This document shows positions 34,316 through 49,345 of a stretch of DNA of 64,000 nt, piece by piece. Origin of the DNA: Hyperoplus lanceolatus (taxonomy: Eukaryota > Chordata > Actinopteri > Uranoscopiformes > Ammodytidae); contig CM049418.1 in the NCBI GenBank assembly GCA_026929865.2, positions 13,187,001-13,251,000 of the forward strand, in the 5' to 3' direction. The notes under the pieces are model-generated. The model worked only from the letters and a program-made list of their open reading frames with translations. It ran no database searches and was not told where the DNA came from. Position numbers and translations under genes: made by a program. How positions within the stretch are numbered: the stretch's first letter is position 1; the number at the start of each line of letters is the position of its first letter.

Positions 34316-35181
34316 TACTCAACAAAAATATAAACGCAACACTTTTGTTTTTGCTCCCATTTTTCATGAGATGGACTTAAAGATCTAAAATTCATTCCAG
34401 ATACACAATTGTACCATTTCTCTCAAACATTGTTCACAAATCTGTCTAAATGTGTGATAGTGAGCACTTCTGCTTTGCTGAGATAATCCATCCCACCTCA
34501 CAGGTGTGCCACATCAAGATGCTGATTTGACATCATGATTAGTGCACAGGTGTGCCTTAGACTGTCCACAATAAAAGGCCACCCTGAAATGTGCAGTTTT
34601 GTCTCACAGCAAAATGCCACAGATGCCACAAGCATTGAGGGAGCGTGCAATTGGCATGCTGACAGCAGGAATGTCAACCAGATCTGTTGCTCGTGCATTG
34701 CATGTTCATTTCTCCACCATAAGCCGTCTCCATCAACTTCGCACAGCCATTGAAGAGGGGTGGACCAACATTCCACAGGCCACAATTGACAATCTGATAA
34801 ACTCTATGCGAAGAAGATGTTTTGCACTGCATGAGGCAAATGGTGGTCACACCAGATACTGACTGGTTCTGAGTCCCCAGACCCCCAATAAAGCAAAAAA
34901 ATGCACATTTCAGAGTGGCCTTTTATTGTGGACAGTCTAAGGCACACCTGTGCACTAATCATGATGTCAAATCAGCATCTTGATGTGGCACACCTGTGAG
35001 GTGGGATTGATTATCTCAGCAAAGCAGAAGTGCTCACTATCACACATTTAGACAGATTTGTGAACAATGTTTGAGAGAAATGGTACAATTGTGTATCTGG
35101 AATGAATTTTAGATCTTTAAGTCCATCTCATGAAAAATGGGATCAAAAACAAAAGAGTTGCGTTTATATTTTTGTTGAGTA
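34316..35181 (+). mobile_element. Tc1-like element, internally deleted, long terminal inverted repeats (copy 2)
   Basis: TA at 34316-34317 and 35180-35181 flank an element of about 862 bp with ends CTCAACAAAAATATAAACGC. It has the same arms and the same internal deletion as the copy at 10482, with only scattered base changes. Both ends here lack the terminal CA dinucleotide seen in the other copy. The full inverted arms and open central frame suggest recent mobility of the deleted form. Confidence 0.9.
34614..34862 (+). CDS. Truncated Tc1-like transposase (HTH plus C-terminus), copy 2
   Basis: 82-residue frame, identical to the one at 10777-11025 except for two substitutions, N to H at residue 30 and Q to H at residue 40; one silent change is also visible. 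It retains the N-terminal helix-turn-helix and the C-terminal tail and lacks the catalytic core. The frame is still open despite the deletion. Confidence 0.7.
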   Translation: MPQMPQALRERAIGMLTAGMSTRSVARALHVHFSTISRLHQLRTAIEEGWTNIPQATIDNLINSMRRRCFALHEANGGHTRY

Positions 35182-37952
35182 TATATATTATGTATGTGTG
35201 CCCTGTTTGTGTGCAGTAAATTAAATGCAAGACAAAGGCACAGCCAGGCATCATGTAGGACACCCGTAAACTACATTATTTAAAGAGACAGCGTTTCCGT
35301 GCACCTGTGTTAATGTGTCAATGCCGCTAGGATCATGCAACCTTTAGCAGATTGAGAAAAAAAAAATGCTCCCCAAACCAGAATATTGTACAGATCCTGG
35401 AATATTGTACAGATCCTGATATTTCAATTAACAAGTAAAACAGCTTCAGTAATCCTCAGCATTCAACTGAAGGACATGTAGCCTGCAGCGCTCTGGACCT
35501 GGGCGCTATCTGGGGACCCTTTTTTTCCGACTTGATGGCCTCTATGATAGAATAAATGTGATTTGTGAAACGCCATTCATGCTCACTTTGGTGTTATCTG
35601 ACATTATTAGAAGACTATGGCTTGGATGGCCTTTTCATTACAGGTGAAAAGTGTGGAATGTTGGCCCCGGGAATGGTTTCACACCAGCCATTAGTCAGCT
35701 GCAGTGTGGCTGCTCTATTCAAACTCACTCATTCATACTGTATATGTATATATTGGGTATGGTTGCTGACATAACAGTGCTGTTCCTTTGCCACCAGCTG
35801 GGATGGGTCATTCACCTGGAAAAATGTAGACTATATAATGTCCTTTCAAGCATTTTACTGTTCATATTTAAAGTCTAGTCAGCCCAGATTTAAAAGTGAT
35901 GACACAACCAGAGGGGAGCATTAAAATCAATATAAATTTAATTTTAGATACACTTGACAGGTAAGCCAATTCCCTTCCAGCCGCCATTGTGGTGTGCACA
36001 TTATTCATTAGTGAATACCAAATGCATCTTTACATTTCACTATCTGATGAGTGATGATTCACAAAGTAGTTTCTTGTCCAAGCCAACCCGACCGGATTCC
36101 AGGGAAAGTGACGAAAAGGCTTTTTAAGAGCCTTTTTTTCGGCGCCGCAAACTGCAACAGTGCAAGGGGCTCTATTAAAAAGAGAAGGGCAGTGCTTTTC
36201 CTCCTTTTTAGACTGCTAATAGTTGTTGCTATTATATTCCAGAATAAATCATTTTGCTGCTCTCTGTACGCCTACCACAGACAGTGTCAGTTATTAATCT
36301 CATAGTGTGAATCAGTAATTGGTCACACTCAATATTCTATTATTAGACCTTCTCTTCGAAGAAATGCCTGGTCCTTTTTTGTGCTCAAATTCTCATATAT
36401 ATTGGAAACATTTTTTAACACTCCAACAACAGGCCTATAATGATCCATTTCTAAAATGGGTTGTTGTAATCTGTTGTCAGTGTTGCAGTATAATAGGTCT
36501 TGGTTATGGTTTGTTTTAAAGTTTAGAGGCTAAAGGATAACGACATAAACATGTTAGACTGCCTATGCTGTTCAGCTCCCTTCTATATTACACTGTTCTA
36601 TGGTAGACCTATTTTCACTATGTATTATTCCCACTATATTTTAAACAACGTTCATTTCAAAAGTGGCCTCACTAAGCCAAGGTAAATGGTCATAAACTGC
36701 ATTGAAAGATGAGTGGACTGAAATATATTCCTTCATCTATTTGAGACAATTGGAGTGGCAAAAAGATACCAACCATTAGAATATGTTTGCCACTAAACAC
36801 AGCAAATACACAACAAAGGTGTCACTGCTTCCATTGATACAGAAATGTGTTTTGTATACAGCTCTGGAGGTATAAGAATTAAGATATTATTTAACCCAAC
36901 CATCCTGGACTTTTTTGAAAGTACCCCTGGTAGAGGTTGATGTTTTAGTCATGTGTTTAGCACATTGGACTATCATGGGAAACACTCCAGTTCTCATTCA
37001 GTTCATGAGAATATCAGACAAGTACAAGAGCAAATTCCATTTGACGGAACCTTTAAATGTTTGGCATTTTTGATAGAACATTTGACTTAGTTTGACACTG
37101 TTCTGTGGATCAAATTACTGCAACTCTAAATCGAATGCAATCTGTGGTTTTACACAATCAATCAATATTGCCACTTCGTCTGTCAGTGTCAGGGTGGTGT
37201 CCTGGTTACTTATGCAATCATACACCTTCACAAATTTGATTAGTTATATGTGCTGTATTGGATTTGGATTATCCAAAATTACCTTGGAAACTCTGATATG
37301 CCTGACACTTCCTGCATTGGCATTTTTTATTCTCTGCTCTCTTACTTTGGTGAATCATTTGCTATTCAATTGCTGCTTTGATAAGATGTGTTTCCCTACA
37401 CGGGCAGCTAGATTGTAGATTGATAAGATTTGATCAGGTAAAGCAGTCCATTTACTTAGCATATATATTTGGAATATATCAGAGGTAAACGGCAAAGAAC
37501 AAACCCAATTGCCAATTTATTTTTTTGTTGGTCAATTTGATAAATATCCCAACGTCTTTTTGTCAAGGTTGACTTGACTCCAGAATTTCAGCACTGAAAA
37601 AGAGGTTAGATAATTAGAGGCATTCAGTCTCTGTTGAGGTCTTCTCCCACCCACCCACCCACCCTCCCTTCCATAACCTCTAGTGACAGAACAATTTGGA
37701 GTGAAACATTGAACATAGCCCAGACCAAATTATAGCAACAGCACGAGGAGCCGATAACCAATTTTGCGACTTGTAGCTTTGTTCGCAAACTCATCAAATG
37801 GTAATTAAGCCATTCCCGCGTGGGTTCATAGGTTGAGTTTGAGCCGACCAGACAACAGAGAACACTCAAGTGCAAAAACTCCCACTTTTCAGAAAAAAAT
37901 AAACATATTCACAAACGATAGAATCTCTTTAAAAAAAGAAGAAAAACGTTTA
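35182..37952. other. No gene recognised
   Basis: AT-rich, unique-looking sequence with a 19-bp tandem duplication (35381-35418) and a short CCCA repeat near 37647-37665. Confidence 0.5.
35381..35418. repeat. Perfect 19-bp tandem duplication
   Basis: Unit GAATATTGTACAGATCCTG is present twice in a row. Confidence 0.9.
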
Positions 37953-38354
37953 TAGGGGAGAGTGGCCTAAGTTGTGCATTTTGGAAGTTGTGCCACCCCT
38001 TGTTTCTAGAAAACCGTGGAAGAAATTGGAAATGTGACCACATATTTAAGAAGAGCCATCCATTTGACTCATCCTGTAAAGAAGGGAGACACAAGGAATA
38101 AGATATAAGCACATTTAAGCTCAAAAAACTGTGTTTTGCCTTTCAAAGTAAAATTTCCATGATCAAGGTTTTTTGATTATTGTGTCTGAACAATTATAGA
38201 CAAGTTTGAAAACATTTGACACATGTTTTAGTGCTTTGGTATGCTACATTTTGAGTCTATACAGTTAGCACGATGTCAGCCCTAAATTGCTGCATCATGC
38301 TTATTATCCAAATTTCTGGGATTGGGGTGATTTGTGCCAAAGGGCCTGGGTGAG

Positions 38355-38685
38355 TTATAAGTAAGTAAGTAAAATTTATTTATAAAAGCACATGTATGAC
38401 AGTTTGCACTGTCCAAAGTGCTGTACATGCATTCAGTAGGTAAACAATGAAGGTAAAATAACAATAACCAAAATAAAAGACGTAAAGCTCATACATCCAC
38501 ATAAACACAGATAGTAGTGCAGAGGTAAGATAGTTAATGGGGAGGAAACACCAGGGTGTACATATGGGTTTTGAGCCTTGATTTAAAGACAGAAATGTAG
38601 GGGAATCACATTTGTCAGGTGGCAGTTGGTTCCACAAGCACAGAGCAACTAGTGCAAAGTACATTTCTGAGAGTTGTGCCAGTGG
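38355..38685 (-). mobile_element. 5'-truncated LINE 3' end inserted in the DNA transposon
   Basis: The minus-strand frame includes ALCLWNQLPPDKCDSPTFLS, matching the conserved LWN-LP signature near the C-terminus of L2/Rex/CR1-type ORF2 proteins. The 3' end carries a short AAGTAAGTAAGTAA-type tail at about 38358-38372. No catalytic part remains. Confidence 0.6.
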
Positions 38686-38689
38686 CATG

Positions 38690-38840
38690 GCTGTATACGC
38701 TGGTCACCAAAAGAAAGTGATCGTCTACAGTAGCTCAGAAGAGAGTGACATCTCAATTCCACTTAACGACACCACTGATGAGAGTTCAGATGGCCAGAAA
38801 GATGATGATGGTGACTTTGTCATTGTGAGCTTTGCAGGTA
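38690..38840 (+). pseudogene. Transposase C-terminal fragment
   Basis: The frame contains KKVIVYSSSEESDI, an acidic run with DESSDGQKDDDGDF, then VIVSFAGK. A GT donor (GCAG/GTAAAA, about 38838) and a downstream AG (TTGCATTACAG, 38966) would frame a 129-bp intron. Acidic serine-rich tails followed by a short beta-strand signature occur in some fish pogo-type transposases. The catalytic domain is absent and the family is uncertain. Confidence 0.35.
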
Positions 38841-38973
38841 AAACCATTAGATCTTCTAGGCCTTGTTTAAGAAAATTGTCCTTCAATCTTTGTCAGCTAT
38901 TTACTTTATTTACTTTAAATACACCTTAAATAAGTGATTGTCTAATGGATTTGTCTTGCATTACAGTTTATGA

Positions 38974-38996
38974 GATATATATATATATATATATAT
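38974..38996. repeat. (TA)n microsatellite
   Basis: About 23 bases of TA, inside the TA-flanked transposon. Confidence 0.85.
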
Positions 38997-39256
38997 CAAT
39001 GGCACAATTCACCCCATGGTATTCTCTCCAACCGCACAACTTACACCACACCGGGGACAAGTTGTGCATCAAGACAACTTTTTTTCCGAAAGCTATGTTT
39101 CTTCAACAGTTTATTCCAGATCCAAAGTTTGTATTGCCAGGGATGCACAACACCCTTAAATATATGTACATATTTGAGTTGGATACTTTACTGTCAAGGC
39201 CTTACTTTAAAGTCACTTTGAGTGAAAAGTTGCACAACTTAGGCCACTCTCCCCTA

Positions 39257-42200
39257 TATATCGAAAGCACTTTTTTTTGCCCAATGCTGGGGTCGCTGTT
39301 CCCCCCCCCCCCCCCCCCCATTGAACCCATGATGGTAAAAGTCATTTAACTTTCCCCATTGGGAAAGGGCTCACTCAGCCGTAACATGAAGTTCCCCCAA
39401 GTTTCTATTACTCCACCTTTTAGAAGTAGTTCAAGTAAAAGGGACGTGATGCGATCCCAGTGACAGACAGTGTCGGAGATTCACAAAGACCTTCAATCTG
39501 GACTTATCAGAGCGCTGGCAGCAGGGAGAGGAGGCTTGATAAATGAGAAGAATAGTAGAACAAAAGTACAAAAAAAAGCATTTCGGTGAGCGGGCTCCTC
39601 CACAGAGTCCTTTTGACATGTCGACAGTTGATACTCCCGACAGTAATGGTGGGGCTTTGACATCTGGGGCTGATGGGGCACCCATCCCTAGCACAGCTGA
39701 GGGTGATAGGCTGTCCTGTATGCATTACCGTCATTGAAACGTGGACATTTTTTTTCCACCTTACAAACTGCTGACAGGAAGCAGCTTGCCGTTGAATTGA
39801 AACACACCTGGTGCAGAAGAAATTGTTGCAAAAGGATCTTGTGGAACGAGGTAACTTCTAAAAGGAGCATAATGCATTTCAGAGGTCTTTTCGGTTACAA
39901 ATCATACCACCACTACGGAAGAAGTATTAACCTGCCAGGTTCTTATCTGGTTTCAATAAGAGCTTATCGATAAATCAATAAGGTATGTTAATTCAACAGT
40001 GATTTTCATGAATGATTAATCGTCTTGAGGCTAACATATGTTACTTTAAACTGAGGTATCTTTGGTTCTTGTGTTGGTGTTTGGACAAACCAAGATATCT
40101 ACAGACGTCGCATTGGCCTCTAAACAACCTGTATGAATATTTATTTTGCGGTTTTCTGGAATTCTATAAACAAAGTGATTATTTTCCCTTTTTGTGTGCG
40201 GTACTTGACATTATCTACGACGACCATCTTTCTTTGGAGAATATCATTGCAGTTGACCAATGAGCACTAGATATTTAGGTTGGGTAAAATATGTTCTGTT
40301 TGCAGTGTGTGCCTCAGTCTGAACCGCCAGAGACCAGGGTAAAAGGATCAGTTACCCAAGCCCTTTTATTGGCACTGTCGTACTGGTCCTTTTAATAACA
40401 TCAAAGCAGTCTGACGTTATCCCCAGACAATCTGTCTGATCCTCTTGGATTTGAGCAGTTATATGATGAAAACACTAGACACTGACAAACGGCTGCTTGT
40501 TGTCTTGACCGTGTTTAGTCTTTTTGTAGTCTGTTGCACAGTACAATAGACAGCTTCATAAGTTAACAAAGCATTGGCTATACATTTCTCTAAGAGGCCG
40601 AGTGTCCAACTTTGCTTTCAACTTAATACTTCTAGCCCCCTGGGTACATGATCTTTAGCCTCATTTCTGAAAACTTTGAACCATCTCCGGGATCGTTTCT
40701 TTCATCTCCATGCAGTTTGCTGAAGCACAATTAGGCAGACAAGGAGTAATTTATACTCAGCGGTGACAAATGCTCAGTGAATCGTAAAACTATAATTACC
40801 TTTCAGAAAAAATATGGCGGACCTCATTTAACTGACGTTAATTAGTCAACTGTTTGAAACTACAGTTGAAATCCTTCGAACTGTGAATGGTCAAACAAGT
40901 ATGACTCATAATTAGGCTCTCTATTTTTGCTAGTAGTATATTTAGGCCCAATATCTGGATAGTAGTATTATCTGGAGGACCTGCTTCAAGTTTTTTAGTA
41001 CGTGCGAGCATTGCTCAGAACATTTTTCATTAGATTGTATTATTTGTATGCTGCACCACTGAGAGGGCTAGTCAGGAACAGTGATGGCTATTTTCTGACT
41101 GACAGACCGGCTTCCCTTTGTTAAGATTAACAAGCTGAGGAGAGGCACACACGTAGACACATGGAAAACCTATGTTGACCCCTAAAAAAGAATCACTAGT
41201 TTCTAAAACAAATAAAGATCGCCACATAATGCTCTCTTCCCAGCGTTTTAATCTATAATTAAATTTGTGAAAATACCACAACCATGGCTAGAAATGTACA
41301 CATGACATTTATTAATAAAGCCCTGTTTTTAAAATTGCATTAATGTATTGTTTTATGAATGGGTCATCACACCATGAGATCAGATAGCCAAAACATATGG
41401 ATTATACTATTACATCACCCATTCATATCTGTTTGGATGTGAACTGTCTATTTTTTAAGAGTTACATTTGCTTGAGATTGTTAAAATCAGAATACTTCCT
41501 GATTTATTACACAGCAGTTCTGGTATACTTCACAGCTTCCCAGTAGTTCTGATGGGACCAATTCCTGTGTGTCTGCTATAATTACCCTCTCGGTTGGCAT
41601 CCGGTACTGGTGGCAGTCATCCTTTGCTTTCACCCAGCCTCCTCATTATAAATACTGGGCCACTGAAATCCATTCCCATTCTCACAGCTCAATCACACAC
41701 GCGCTACAGGTTCACAAATGCTTTTGAACCCTCACACAGCCACCAGCATTGCCCACAGCTGTGAATAGCGGATTTTTCCCCCCACCATTTTTGCTCGCTC
41801 GGTACACAAATGATGTGTGTAAATGTAGCAGCAGATGGAGTTAATACAGTGATGTACCAGGATAAATGAATGTGTCCCCCTTATGTGCCTACATTCCATA
41901 ATGTTGAGGTCATTAAATGGTTCAACCAGCCCCTTCTTCTATCCATCAGGGTTACAATTCAGTCAAATGAAAGCCCCTCGGCCCTGCACTAAAAAGCATT
42001 TGAAAGAGTTAGATGTGTGTGTGTGTGTGTATAGTTAGTCTTTTTTTATGTGGGTTTATGTGTCAATATGACGTGCTTCTTCAACTTTGTTCCCATTTCT
42101 CCTTGTACGAGCAGTGTGGCATGTGAAATGGTCCACTTATAAACCCTCCCTCTCACAGAAGGGTGTGTATTTGCATTTACAGCTCCAAATGAAAAAAGAA

Positions 42201-42457
42201 AAAAAGAAATCACAGATTCTAAGTTTCTCAAGAAGTCTCTTTTTCTTTGTCATGTTTTGTGACTGTATTGGGTCTTTTAAAAGAGGCTGCAGCAATGATT
42301 ATGGGGCTGCCCTCAGGGAAAAATGCCTACATTTTTTGTTAAAACAAACATAACAACAGCAATTCCTGATTGACGCAACAGCTGCAAAGAAACATTTATG
42401 ATTGAAGAAAATCACTATCTGCCTGCTGATCCTCAAGAAAGCACCATACCTCTGTTG

Positions 42458-42458
<1 letters not shown>
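39257..42458. other. No gene recognised
   Basis: Starts with a C run of 19 (39301-39319). The frame near 39543-39737 (MRRIVEQKYKKKHFGE...) has a lysine-rich start reminiscent of zinc-finger transposase first exons, but I cannot support a call. The rest is AT-rich without coding signal. Confidence 0.45.

Positions 42459-42513
<55 letters not shown>
42459..42513. repeat. (TG)n microsatellite
   Basis: 55 bases of uninterrupted TG. Confidence 0.95.
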
Positions 42514-42514
<1 letters not shown>

Positions 42515-43099
42515 GTGATTGTTTAGCGGCCCGTGAAGGGGCTTTAAAGGACACGGGGAATTCTTCAGAATTTCACCTTATTTGTATATTTCCTTTTGTT
42601 TCACCTGCCATTGGTCTTATATACTGTTGTTTGAATCTTCTTGACTGTCACTCTCTAAAAGAAATGTGCGTTTGTGTGTACATTATGTAAACATGTATGC
42701 ATGCCCGCATCCCTGTATTACACTTCTAAAAATATGCCACGATTTGACCTTTGCTTTTTCATTCAATGCTGCCCATGTGGAAAGGCTTAAGCGTGTCTCT
42801 TGGTCATGCATGGAGAGCTCCGTATTAGAGGGTGAATTGTAACAAGGGGTGGCTGGGCTCCTGTGGAGTTTTGTATTGGATGCTATAGCTGATGGCTGTC
42901 CTCACATTTTCAATAGGTGTGGACATTATTATTATTAAATAGTTTTGTAAGAAACTATGTTTTGTTGTAGTCTAATAAATCAAGCCAATAATTAAAATAA
43001 AGACAACAGTGTATTATGTTGATAGTAAGATGCATTTGGCAAAGTCCGTACAGCTTAAGGTAGCATAAAATACCCTTTTTTTCCCCCTTGTTGGACATA
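42514..43099. other. No gene recognised
   Basis: AT-rich spacer. Confidence 0.5.
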
Positions 43100-43930
43100 A
43101 TTGTAAGGTTACTGAATCAAAAAAAGATCTCATGTGCGTCGGAGGAAGGTGCAGTAAAACTAAGAAACAACTCCCGCACACTGCCCCATTCCATGGCTGA
43201 TAAATGTATTTATTAAGCAATGTTTCAGTCACAAGGACCTTCATCAGGCATGCATGCATAGTAAAACATCACATATTTATATACAAAAGCAAGGGATGTG
43301 CAAATGTGCAGAAGCCCAATCAGAGATCAGTCCTGATTACTGTGCACCTGGATATACTTAGGGTATCATCACCACGGCTAAATAGCTGGAAGATTTCTGT
43401 ATCAAAATAGTTTTTTGTCTGTATGTTTGTTTAAAACAATGCCAATGTCATAACATATGGTCAAATACAGAGTAAACAGGTCTCGTAGTTTTAGACAGCC
43501 TATGACTATTCTTGACCAAGGGACTGCAGACTTCGAACTCATTGCCAAACAACTGTTCGTCAGCCACATTCCTGATTGTAAAGGAAACAGATCATGATTA
43601 TAGTTACACATAATTTGCCATTACAATGGTATTTGAGATACCTAACTTCAGTGCACCCATGTATTCTTCTAAACGTTGTACTATGTTTAGACATCATCTC
43701 AAAACCTCACTCATCTGCAACACTTAAAAGCTGCTTTCACATTGACGGTTTAGTAATAATAAATGAATGTAAGGTCAATTATAATCCCTGCAAGTTAATC
43801 CGATGGTTTATTAGATGCACAAACCACTCCACAGTGGTTTACAACATAGCATTTAAAAAGTCTGGAGGGGTTATCACAGCAGGAGGTATTTTATGTATGT
43901 CACATACGCCTAGTATGGTGCCCTAGTGGT
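43100..43930 (-). mobile_element. Degenerate Penelope-like element, 3' part
   Basis: On the minus strand, a decayed GIY-YIG-like stretch around 43780-43840 reads SGLCI, two stops, TIG, aligning with the usual CGL-YIGKT-R signature. It is followed at about 43405-43510 by LKLRDLFTLYL...GIVLNKHTDKKLF, which resembles the C-terminal LLQRE-FWIYKL-T...GLN signature of Penelope endonuclease regions. Further downstream is CCTGATGAAGGTCCTTGTGA, then CTGAAACATTGC, a 3' UTR motif common near such elements. Multiple stops show it is dead. Confidence 0.5.
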
Positions 43931-46276
<2,346 letters not shown>

Positions 46277-46700
46277 TTAAAGGGATACTCCAGCAAATTT
46301 GGTATTACCCAATGGAGGCTGGGATATCCTGACATTTAGCCATTAGTCCATCTTCAACCCCTGGTAAATGCCCAGCCCAACTAGCTACAGTATAGCTACA
46401 ACCATAGCTACAGTATAGACATTTTTATCCAGTTTTTGTTTGTATAGGCTGAATAGTACTCCTCATCACAAATACACTGACCTTTTCAGTTCCGGATGGT
46501 GCTCGGTTAAAAACTGCCCGACTTGTGAGTGTCCAGGGCCAAAACAATTGACCTCAAACTGGAACACATCTTAGTCCAGCTCCCTGCAGCAGTGGCTAAA
46601 CTTTGGCTAGCTTTAATGAACACTTGTTGGAACTGCTCGTGGGTGGGATACCAGCATGGGAATCATACATACGATTGTACCATACTGGTGTTAAATGGTT
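46277..46700. repeat. Possible left part of a second TTAA repeat family
   Basis: Begins TTAAAGGGATACTCCAGCAA, a start that resembles the TTAAAGGGAT terminus at 365. No inverted right end was found, so boundaries are arbitrary. A GCTACAGTATA motif is repeated near 46383-46415. Confidence 0.35.
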
Positions 46701-46783
46701 TGCTGAGATGATGAACCTTATTGTTTGTCAGCTGAAAAGTGGCTGGTACAGTAAGTCTTGTGTATAGTAGCAAACAGTGTTTA

Positions 46784-46784
<1 letters not shown>

Positions 46785-46856
<72 letters not shown>
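46785..46856. repeat. (CA)n microsatellite
   Basis: 72 bases of uninterrupted CA. Confidence 0.97.
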
Positions 46857-46858
<2 letters not shown>

Positions 46859-47550
46859 TTGACACACAGACATTGCAACTATAAAGTTATGAGGATAAAT
46901 GGGGAGGAAAAAAAGTGTGCTTACTTCCTCCTACGTCCCTGAACCTGACACACATCCGTACTTTTACTGTACACACCAAAGCACAGTAGAAAAAAGGCAT
47001 ACGACAAACAGAAGTAGCAGGATTTCTTTTTTCAAAGGTAAGATAATCACTAGATTTGCATACAGCACACGGACGGTGGGCAGATTCGAGCATCTCATGC
47101 GGCTTGCTGGCAAGATGCAAAAGGTGCCTTTGAGCTTAAATAGGGGAGAGAGAGACACAGAGAGAGAGAGGGAATTTAACACGTTTACACATGGCAGATG
47201 CTTTTAATCCAAATAGCTTTTGCTGTGCCCTGGGTGGGAAAACAGTGTGAATGAGATAGCGCAGGGGGGGATGCAAAGAAGAAAAAAAGGGTGTTGGCAA
47301 AGACATAATGAGTCAATTATCTGAACTGTCTGTGTGCACACATGTACTGGGGTATCTAGTCCTCCGAGTCTTTTTCTGTAGCCGATATCGTCCCCTGTTA
47401 TCCGTTCAGGTTTGAAACGCCAAAACAGTAATCAAAGTGGAGTGTTCTGATTGCCAGCTCTAATCTAGACTGGCAAAGAGGGAAACACTGCAATCTAAAT
47501 GTTTTCACTTGGTGATCATCAACCGCACATAAGGGGGTTTGCTTAGGGGG

Positions 47551-47553
<3 letters not shown>
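46857..47553. other. No gene recognised
   Basis: Mixed composition with a GA tract near 47150-47170. No coding signal. Confidence 0.5.

Positions 47554-47609
<56 letters not shown>
47554..47609. repeat. (CA)n microsatellite
   Basis: 56 bases of uninterrupted CA. Confidence 0.97.
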
Positions 47610-47611
<2 letters not shown>

Positions 47612-49345
47612 GACAAAGACACGCACACAAGTCATGCACGGTTCAGAATCATTCATACTAGGAACATTAGGTGCGATATGCACTCACCCCAAATTGTGAT
47701 TATCGGGCATTCAAGGACATTTGAGAGTGTAGGGAGCTGGAGTAGAGGCCCAGCCGGTTTATGAGTGTTTGGCAAGCAAAGGTAGGGAGACCGTGCTTAC
47801 AGCGCTAGAGTGCTATTTTTCCATCGACCCCCAGATGGCTAATCGACAAAGGTTTAATGCCACCATCATTTGCAAGAGAACAGAAAAAGATAACCCTCTA
47901 GATATCACACCAAACAGGTAGCACGTGCTATTTCAGAATGTCTTCCATTTGATACTATCTCAGTATATGTAAAATAAAACTATTTTAAATTCATGTCTAA
48001 TCCTGCTGAATCACAACTTGAGTATAGTGCATATTGATTTTGTATATCCTATAGGTTAATTTTACAACATTTTTTAATTTGTATTATCTCACCAGTTCAG
48101 TTATTTATCCATTAGTGTTAGTGCTAAATGTCTCCATTAGATTGCACATGTTTTTTTATGCTCAGCACATTGGACTCATGTGTTACAGCTTACTCAATAT
48201 GTGGATATTTTGATTTTTTTATCAAATGATAATGTCTTCTCTTTTCCACTTTAGTTGAGATGTTTAAAATTCTGTCCGCACGGCTACTAGAAACTGCAGA
48301 ATTTCCCCCTATGAGTGCTTTAGCCCTGGTTTGGGAATCACTTACTTTGGGTCACTGGCCAGCCATTTTGATTTACCCAGTAGTAAATACAATTTTTTGT
48401 TCCCTGCTGCACTTCGTGAACAACTTGCCAGACACCTTAAGGGTTTTTCTTATAGATTGCCCACAGATTCAATGGGGGGGAGAGCTGCAACACAGAACCA
48501 AATGAAAGCCGGTGCTTAGCAAGTCATTGAGGCCTCCTGTTTGTGATGGTCAATGTCATATTTTTTATTTCTTTTTTTCCCCACCAGAATGTGTGCTAAC
48601 ATCCAACATCACAGCTGCAGCGAAGCAGGATTCGCGTATAAAATGAATAATAGTACAAGTCCGAGTGTTTGAATTAACTTTGGACCATCCGATTGTGAGA
48701 AACTGCAGTGTTCCACTCATCATCACAAAACGGTCAGGATCATGAAGTGAAAATATCGGCAACATCTTAGACTTTCTCGAAGTAGTTTAGCCGATGATTC
48801 AAGACTTCCAAGCTAATTCAATCCTTATGTTTATTGGGGTAAATGATTGAATAATGCATCAGATTAAAACGGTTGCCCTCTCACATCCCCGAGTTTGTTT
48901 ATTATTTAGTACACCTCAAAAAGCAATCTCAATTATGCCAATTAGGTGTGAATTGCAAGAAAAGGATTCCGTAGAGTGGGCAAAATTTGGGCTACGGAGC
49001 AATTATATTGTTAGACCGTATGTGCATGTTCTTGCTGTGTGTACCTTTGGTGCTCTGAGAATTTGGGGCCACTCGGGACTGATTTCCATGACATTACGGA
49101 TTCCAATGGATACATGAATCAGCATGTTTCTCAAGGATGTTTCGCAGATCCTTTTTTTTTTAAACAAGGCTTTGAACACAACTACTCTGGTACATGGACA
49201 GTCCTCAGAACATTCTGATAATTTAGTCCTGTTTAGGGAAGTGCATGTCAAAAGACTAATTGGGAGGTTTAGCTGTCCATTAAGTATTCATTATTGCAGT
49301 GTAGTCCTATGGAGAATTGTATCTGCTGATTCCTAAGTCCTTCCC
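47610..49345. other. No gene recognised
   Basis: AT-rich. A frame preceded by a TTCCACTTTAG acceptor-like site (near 48253) was considered and not accepted. The 48830-48990 part is non-repetitive and TAAT-rich. Confidence 0.45.

Larger units (their letters stand above)
37953..39256 (+). mobile_element. TA-flanked DNA transposon with perfect 24-bp terminal repeats
   Basis: The left end (37955-37978, beginning GGGGAGAGTGGCCTAAGTTG) is perfectly inverted at 39231-39254, with TA (or TATA) on each side. A plus-strand transposase fragment lies at about 38690-38840 and a LINE 3' end is inserted at about 38355-38685. TA targeting and the acidic serine-rich C-terminal fragment suggest Tc1/mariner, perhaps pogo-like; this is not certain. 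Confidence 0.7.

Noticed and set aside
35381..35418. Repeat that could suggest a CRISPR-like array
   Set aside because: Only two adjacent units without spacers; the window is eukaryotic.
37092..37418. 108-residue hydrophobic plus-strand frame
   Set aside because: Cys/Leu/Phe-rich translation of AT/T-rich DNA; no homology or splice context recognised.
39543..39737. Lysine-rich 64-residue frame resembling a transposase start
   Set aside because: No finger, no splice signal in the right place and no matching transposon ends around it.
46663..46942. Frames over the CA repeat at 46785-46856
   Set aside because: Same microsatellite artefact.
48260..48519. Frame after an acceptor-like TTCCACTTTAG, with overlapping alternatives
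   Set aside because: Two overlapping frames are equally open and neither gives a recognisable domain; a weak likeness to LINE C-terminal sequence is not enough.
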